Positions 60,781 through 64,000 of a stretch of 64,000 bases of DNA are shown in pieces. Source of the stretch: Candidatus Electryonea clarkiae (GTDB taxonomy: Bacteria > Electryoneota > Electryoneia > Electryoneales > Electryoneaceae); NCBI GenBank assembly GCA_030765455.1, contig JAVCCM010000008.1, positions 1-64,000 of the forward strand, given 5' to 3'. Position numbers and translations under genes: made by a program. A model generated the notes under the pieces. That model saw only the letters and a program-made list of their open reading frames with translations. It did not search any database and was not told where the DNA came from. Each line of letters opens with the position of its first letter. The stretch's first letter is position 1.

Positions 60781-60975
60781 ATGCCAAAAATGAAAACAAG
60801 TCGTGCAGCGGCAAAGAGATTCACAAGAACAGGGACTGGGAAAATTCGCTGCAATCACAGTCATAAGAGTCATATCCTGACTAAGAAAAAAAGAAGTAGA
60901 AAACGTAAATTACGGAAATCCGGATTGATTGCAAGTGTGGATGTTCCGCGTGTAAATAAGATGATTTTGACATAG
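60781..60975 (+). CDS. rpmI: 50S ribosomal protein L35
   Basis: 64 residues, very basic, standard length: '[14 protein letters not shown]' start and '[16 protein letters not shown]' middle. Part of the large ribosomal subunit. 27 bp after infC and 9 bp before rplT, with GGAAGAGG before the ATG. Confidence 0.98.
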   Translation: MPKMKTSRAAAKRFTRTGTGKIRCNHSHKSHILTKKKRSRKRKLRKSGLIASVDVPRVNKMILT

Positions 60976-60984
60976 GAAAATCCA

Positions 60985-61329
60985 ATGCCCAGAGCAACTA
61001 ACAATCCGGCGTCAAAGGCACGTAGAAAAAAGATATTAAAAAGTGCCAAGGGGTATTACGGGCGCAGTAAAAGCACAATACGAGCGGCGCAGCGTGCAGT
61101 TGATCGTGCCGGACAATACTCATATCGCGACAGAAGGGTCAGACGTCGTGAATTTCGTAGATTATGGATCATTCGAATCAATGCAGCAGTACGTCCTCAT
61201 GGACTTAGCTATTCAAGATTTATGTATCTATTAAAAGAGAAAGAAATAGGTCTCGACCGGAAGACGCTTGCGTATCTTGCTTTCGAGGATATTGATGCAT
61301 TTAATGCAATCGTGGCGGAAGTATTGTAA
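60985..61329 (+). CDS. rplT: 50S ribosomal protein L20
   Basis: 114 residues: 'ARRKKILKSAKGYYGRSK' and 'RDRRVRRREFRRLWI', 'AAVRPHGLSYSRFM'. Needed early in 50S assembly and, in many bacteria, a translational repressor of this operon. Last gene before a strong terminator. Confidence 0.98.
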   Translation: MPRATNNPASKARRKKILKSAKGYYGRSKSTIRAAQRAVDRAGQYSYRDRRVRRREFRRLWIIRINAAVRPHGLSYSRFMYLLKEKEIGLDRKTLAYLAFEDIDAFNAIVAEVL

Positions 61330-61361
61330 CCGGAATTATGATATCATAACAATGTATTGAT

Positions 61362-61390
61362 GAGACCCTGCCGGGTCTCTTTTTATTTTT
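61362..61390 (+). terminator. Intrinsic terminator of the infC operon
   Basis: GAGACCC-TGCC-GGGTCTC followed by TTTTTATTTTT, 32 bases after the rplT stop. Confidence 0.9.
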
Positions 61391-61532
61391 AATGAGCTAT
61401 TTCTGTTTGTTATCAGGAAGTAATTGCATAGTTTGACTGCTAACTCTTAAATATTTAGGGCTTCTTGAAAATTTTACATCATCAAGAAATTATGTGTCAT
61501 GGAAATTCTTGATCTATCGGAGAAAAAAGAAA

Positions 61533-61613
61533 ACCACAAAGATCGCAGAGAATCCGCAAAGAACTCAAAGAAATTCTTAGTGAACTTTGTGCCTGCTTTG
61601 TGTTCTCTGTGGT
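61533..61613. repeat. Interspersed repeat (CGCAGAGAACACAAAG family), opposite orientation
   Basis: ACCACAAAG...CGCAGAGAA at the left and CTTTGTGTTCTCTGTGGT at the right; reverse-complement relative of 14883-14962. No gene in 61391-61699. Confidence 0.6.
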
Positions 61614-61699
61614 AAAAACAATTTTGCGAACATGCTGCATTATTTTCGAGATACCCTACAAACAGAACAAATATTCTATTATTCAGGAAGGATAAAAGA

Positions 61700-62056
61700 A
61701 TGGATAATCGTATCCCTGTGACTTCCAAGATGTGCATGACAAGAGATGTGGGAACACATGGCAACCTTTTCGGTGGGAATATGCTGGGATGGATGGATGA
61801 GGCTGCCGCTATTTATGCGAGAAAACAGACAGGTGCAAACCATGTTGTAACTGTGAAATTCACTGAAGTAATATTCAAATATGTTGTTAAAGTTGGCGAG
61901 ATAGTTGAATTTTCGGTTTCAAATTCACGAATAGGAAATACCAGCATTACATTCGATCTTGAGGGCTATGTAGGCGAGACGATGGTAGTACGTACCGAAG
62001 CCACATTCGTAGCGGTAGATGAGCAGGGAAGACCGACAGTTATCAGGCGTGGTTAG
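61700..62056 (+). CDS. Hotdog-fold acyl-CoA thioesterase (YciA-like)
   Basis: 118 residues. Hydrolyses acyl-CoA thioesters. Signature 'HGNLFGGNMLGWMDEAAAIYA' holds the conserved N, GG and D/E of the BACH/YciA family, then 'VTVKFTEVIFKYVVKVGEIVEF' and 'EATFVAVDEQGRP'. Cytoplasmic, single domain. Stands alone. Confidence 0.9.
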   Translation: MDNRIPVTSKMCMTRDVGTHGNLFGGNMLGWMDEAAAIYARKQTGANHVVTVKFTEVIFKYVVKVGEIVEFSVSNSRIGNTSITFDLEGYVGETMVVRTEATFVAVDEQGRPTVIRRG

Positions 62057-62149
62057 CTTGAGAGTGTGTCAATGTTTTAGTTTAAAGAATTTGTAAATTG
62101 TTCTAAATAGAGTTGAAAAACTCTATGAGAAGTATTAATAAATTTATTC

Positions 62150-62482
62150 ATGCAATTAGTAATCAAGCCATATCACCAACTGAAACATTGGATAGTGGAG
62201 ATAATAGTGGAAACTGAAGTTGTACGAATCTTGACAGTGACCTTTGAAGCACATGCTCAACAGACAGAGAATGGAGTTGAATATTGGCTTGCTCGAGATT
62301 TACAGCAGCTTCTGGGGTATGCGAAATGGGTAAACTTTCTAAACGTTGTTACGAAAGCTAAGACCGCTTGTGAAGTCAGTGGTCATAAAGTGTCAGACCA
62401 TTTTGCTGACGTCAGCAAAAAGGTTGACTTAGGATCAGGTAGTCAGCGAGATATTGATGATATCATGGGGACTTCGCCTTGA
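62150..62482 (+). pseudogene. DinD-like protein, truncated
   Basis: About 110 codons matching the N-terminal part of DNA-damage-inducible protein D: 'TFEAHAQQTENGVEYWLARDLQQLLGY', 'WVNFLNVVTKAKTACEVSG', 'HFADVSKKVDLGSGSQRDIDD'. Full-length DinD is about 280 residues and continues with 'LSRYACYLI'; here the frame ends after 'DDIMGTSP'. The true start is uncertain (ATG 62150 or GTG near 62207). The 255 bp to hsdR hold no recognisable gene. DinD relatives often sit in type I restriction loci. Confidence 0.65.
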
Positions 62483-62717
62483 TCCGAAATAAAGGACTTC
62501 AAACAGTTGACAAGCGAAATAATTCACACTAAGTTACGAAAGTTAGCATTAGTTGAATCAATACCTCTAATATCAAGAAAGATACAAAATATTATGAATC
62601 CTGAATATCACCGGTACTTCAGATGAATCATCCTTTTGCAATATCAGAAAAAAATACCGGGTTGGGAAAGAAAGATAAAAGAATTAGAAATACTGTTCCA
62701 AGCAAAACATTTACAAC

Positions 62718-62839
62718 CTCTGGAGAATAATTTTCACATGAAAGAAGCAACAGCTCGCATAAAGATTAATAAGCTCCTCGAAAAATCAGGGTGGCGTTTC
62801 TTTCCTGAGAAAAACAAACCTGCCAATATATGCCTTGAG
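62718..62839. repeat. 122-bp inverted duplicate of 56606-56727
   Basis: Covers the ribosome site and first 34 codons of hsdR. Six mismatches to the copy upstream of the KilA-N gene. Confidence 0.95.
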
Positions 62840-64000
62840 CCGAGCGTGAAGATCAAGTCTTCCGATCTGGAAGCACTTGGGGAGGACTTCGAGAAAACTA
62901 CGAGGGGGTTTATTGACTTTTTACTGCTTGATTCAAAAGGTTTTCCGCTTATCGTTCTTGAAGCAAAATCTGAAGATAGGAATCCTTTTGACGGCAAAGA
63001 GCAGGCACGGAAATACGCAAGGTCTCTCAACTGTCGTTTCGTAATTCTTTCTAACGGAAATCTTCACTATTTCTGGGACTTGGAACGTGGTAATCCATAC
63101 CTGATTACGACTTTCCCCTCTCCGGATTCCGTAATTGGATATCAAAAGATCATACCCAATCCTCAACGCCTTATTGATGAAAAAGTCGGTGACGACTATA
63201 TAGCATTGACTCAGCGTCCGAACTACGCCTCAGAAGCTGCTTGGAAAAATGAGAGTGAGCGTCCCGGCTACATCAAAGCCAATAATCTTCGTTTCCTGCG
63301 ACCCTATCAATTAAATGCAGTGCACGCCTTACAACGGGCAGTGAAAGACGGGGATGATCGTTTCCTCTTCGAGATGGCAACAGGCACGGGAAAAACACTT
63401 ACCGCAGCGGCAGTTATCAGGCTTTTTCTCCGTACCGGAAATGCCCAGCGCGTATTGTTCCTGGTGGATCGACTCGAACTCGAGGATCAAGCTAATAAGG
63501 CTTTCAAAACGCTCCTCTCCGCAGATTTTCAATCAGTTATCTATAAAGAGAACCGAGATGACTGGCGGCGGGCGGAAATAGTGGTTACCACCGTGCAATC
63601 ACTTCTGTTCAACAACAAGTATCAGCAGCTCTTCTCGCCGACCGATTTTGATCTGGTCATCTCCGATGAAGCTCACCGCTCTATCGGCGGGAACGCACGT
63701 GCAGTATTCGAATACTTCATCGGCTATAAACTCGGACTCACAGCCACGCCACGCGACTATCTCAGGAAATTTGATAAATCCGATCCTTCCACCCGTGATC
63801 CACGTGAAGCAGAACGGCGGCTTCTTATGGATACATATCGCACTTTCGGCTGCGAGAAAAGCCAACCTACATTTCGTTATTCTCTGCTCGATGGTGTAAA
63901 GGAAGGCTATTTGATTAATCCCACGGTGGTTGATGCACGTACTGATATCACAACCGAACTACTTTCCGAGCAAGGTTTTATTGTCTCTTTCACCGATGAT
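62738..64000 (+). CDS. hsdR: Type I restriction endonuclease subunit R (3' end beyond window)
   Basis: Open from ATG 62738 to the last base: 421 residues of a protein usually about 800-1100 long. HsdR cuts DNA and drives translocation in a complex with HsdM and HsdS. Seen: PD-(D/E)XK nuclease with D60 and E75-x-K77 ('IDFLLLD', 'VLEAKSED'), Q-like 'LRPYQLNAV' (187-195), Walker A TGTGKT (215-220), DEAH box (310-313) and motif III LTATP (334-338). TGGAG lies 13 bases before the start. kilA-N, hsdM and hsdS are expected further right, by comparison with the remnant at 55.3-56.7 kb. Confidence 0.96.
   Translation, partial: MKEATARIKINKLLEKSGWRFFPEKNKPANICLEPSVKIKSSDLEALGEDFEKTTRGFIDFLLLDSKGFPLIVLEAKSEDRNPFDGKEQARKYARSLNCRFVILSNGNLHYFWDLERGNPYLITTFPSPDSVIGYQKIIPNPQRLIDEKVGDDYIALTQRPNYASEAAWKNESERPGYIKANNLRFLRPYQLNAVHALQRAVKDGDDRFLFEMATGTGKTLTAAAVIRLFLRTGNAQRVLFLVDRLELEDQANKAFKTLLSADFQSVIYKENRDDWRRAEIVVTTVQSLLFNNKYQQLFSPTDFDLVISDEAHRSIGGNARAVFEYFIGYKLGLTATPRDYLRKFDKSDPSTRDPREAERRLLMDTYRTFGCEKSQPTFRYSLLDGVKEGYLINPTVVDARTDITTELLSEQGFIVSFTDD

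Overview
This window looks like a piece of a moderately AT-rich bacterial chromosome from the FCB superphylum, probably an uncultured candidate phylum (KSB1, Zixibacteria, Electryoneota or similar). The main evidence is five large exported proteins ending in a type IX secretion (T9SS) type A sorting domain (YPNPFN followed by a short Ig-like tail), next to ordinary bacterial housekeeping genes. Unusually for a bacterium it carries a GatE-type Glu-tRNA(Gln) amidotransferase subunit. TTG and GTG starts are common, and infC appears to use AUC. Phylum placement is inference.

Layout. 0-5 kb: a T9SS beta-helix protein cut by the window edge, a second beta-helix gene broken by a RAYT (REP-associated transposase) element, then 1 kb without a convincing gene that holds a sigma-54 promoter match, a 24-bp tandem repeat and three terminator-like hairpins. 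5-10 kb: metalloprotease YugP, RNase HII, YraN, a phosphohexomutase, YbjQ and DeoC. 10-15 kb: a ROK-like kinase, a PD-(D/E)XK protein, a repeat-rich zone with a dead HigBA toxin-antitoxin pair, and a ferredoxin-like protein. 15-25.5 kb: GtrA, CutA, a triple SANT/Myb-like protein, a TetR - RND exporter - LolA-like - beta-barrel cluster, an epimerase, a Yip1-like membrane protein and PgpA. 25.6-31.4 kb: envelope proteins, one set behind a sigma-54 promoter. 31.6-37.6 kb (minus strand): M16 protease, a K+ channel with RCK domains, and GatE. 37.7-46.2 kb: an overlapping cluster of envelope proteins plus cytidine deaminase and a nucleoside transporter, then a peptide transporter, an SNase-like protein and a second metallophosphatase-like protein. 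46.3-49.5 kb: modE-modA-modB-modC with two ModE-type operators, bracketed by 91-bp direct repeats. 49.8-55 kb: two large T9SS proteins. 55.3-56.7 kb: wreck of a type I restriction-modification locus around a KilA-N gene. 57-62 kb: NhaD-type antiporter, universal stress protein, five tRNAs, infC-rpmI-rplT and a thioesterase. 62.1-64 kb: a DinD-like fragment and the 5' part of an intact hsdR running off the window.

How the genes work together. Cytidine deaminase, the NupC-type transporter and DeoC make a (deoxy)nucleoside salvage route; the metallophosphatase-like and SNase-like exported proteins beside them suggest nucleic-acid or nucleotide handling at the surface, although key catalytic residues are missing in them. 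The mod cluster is a self-contained molybdate uptake regulon. The accessory zones (3.4-5, 12-14 and 55-56.7 kb) are graveyards of defence and toxin-antitoxin genes mixed with many families of short palindromic repeats, some plausibly moved by the RAYT transposase. Gene-free stretches over 300 bp are described in the feature list; in 16837-17118, 49476-49583 and 59127-59260 I see nothing beyond the sites listed.
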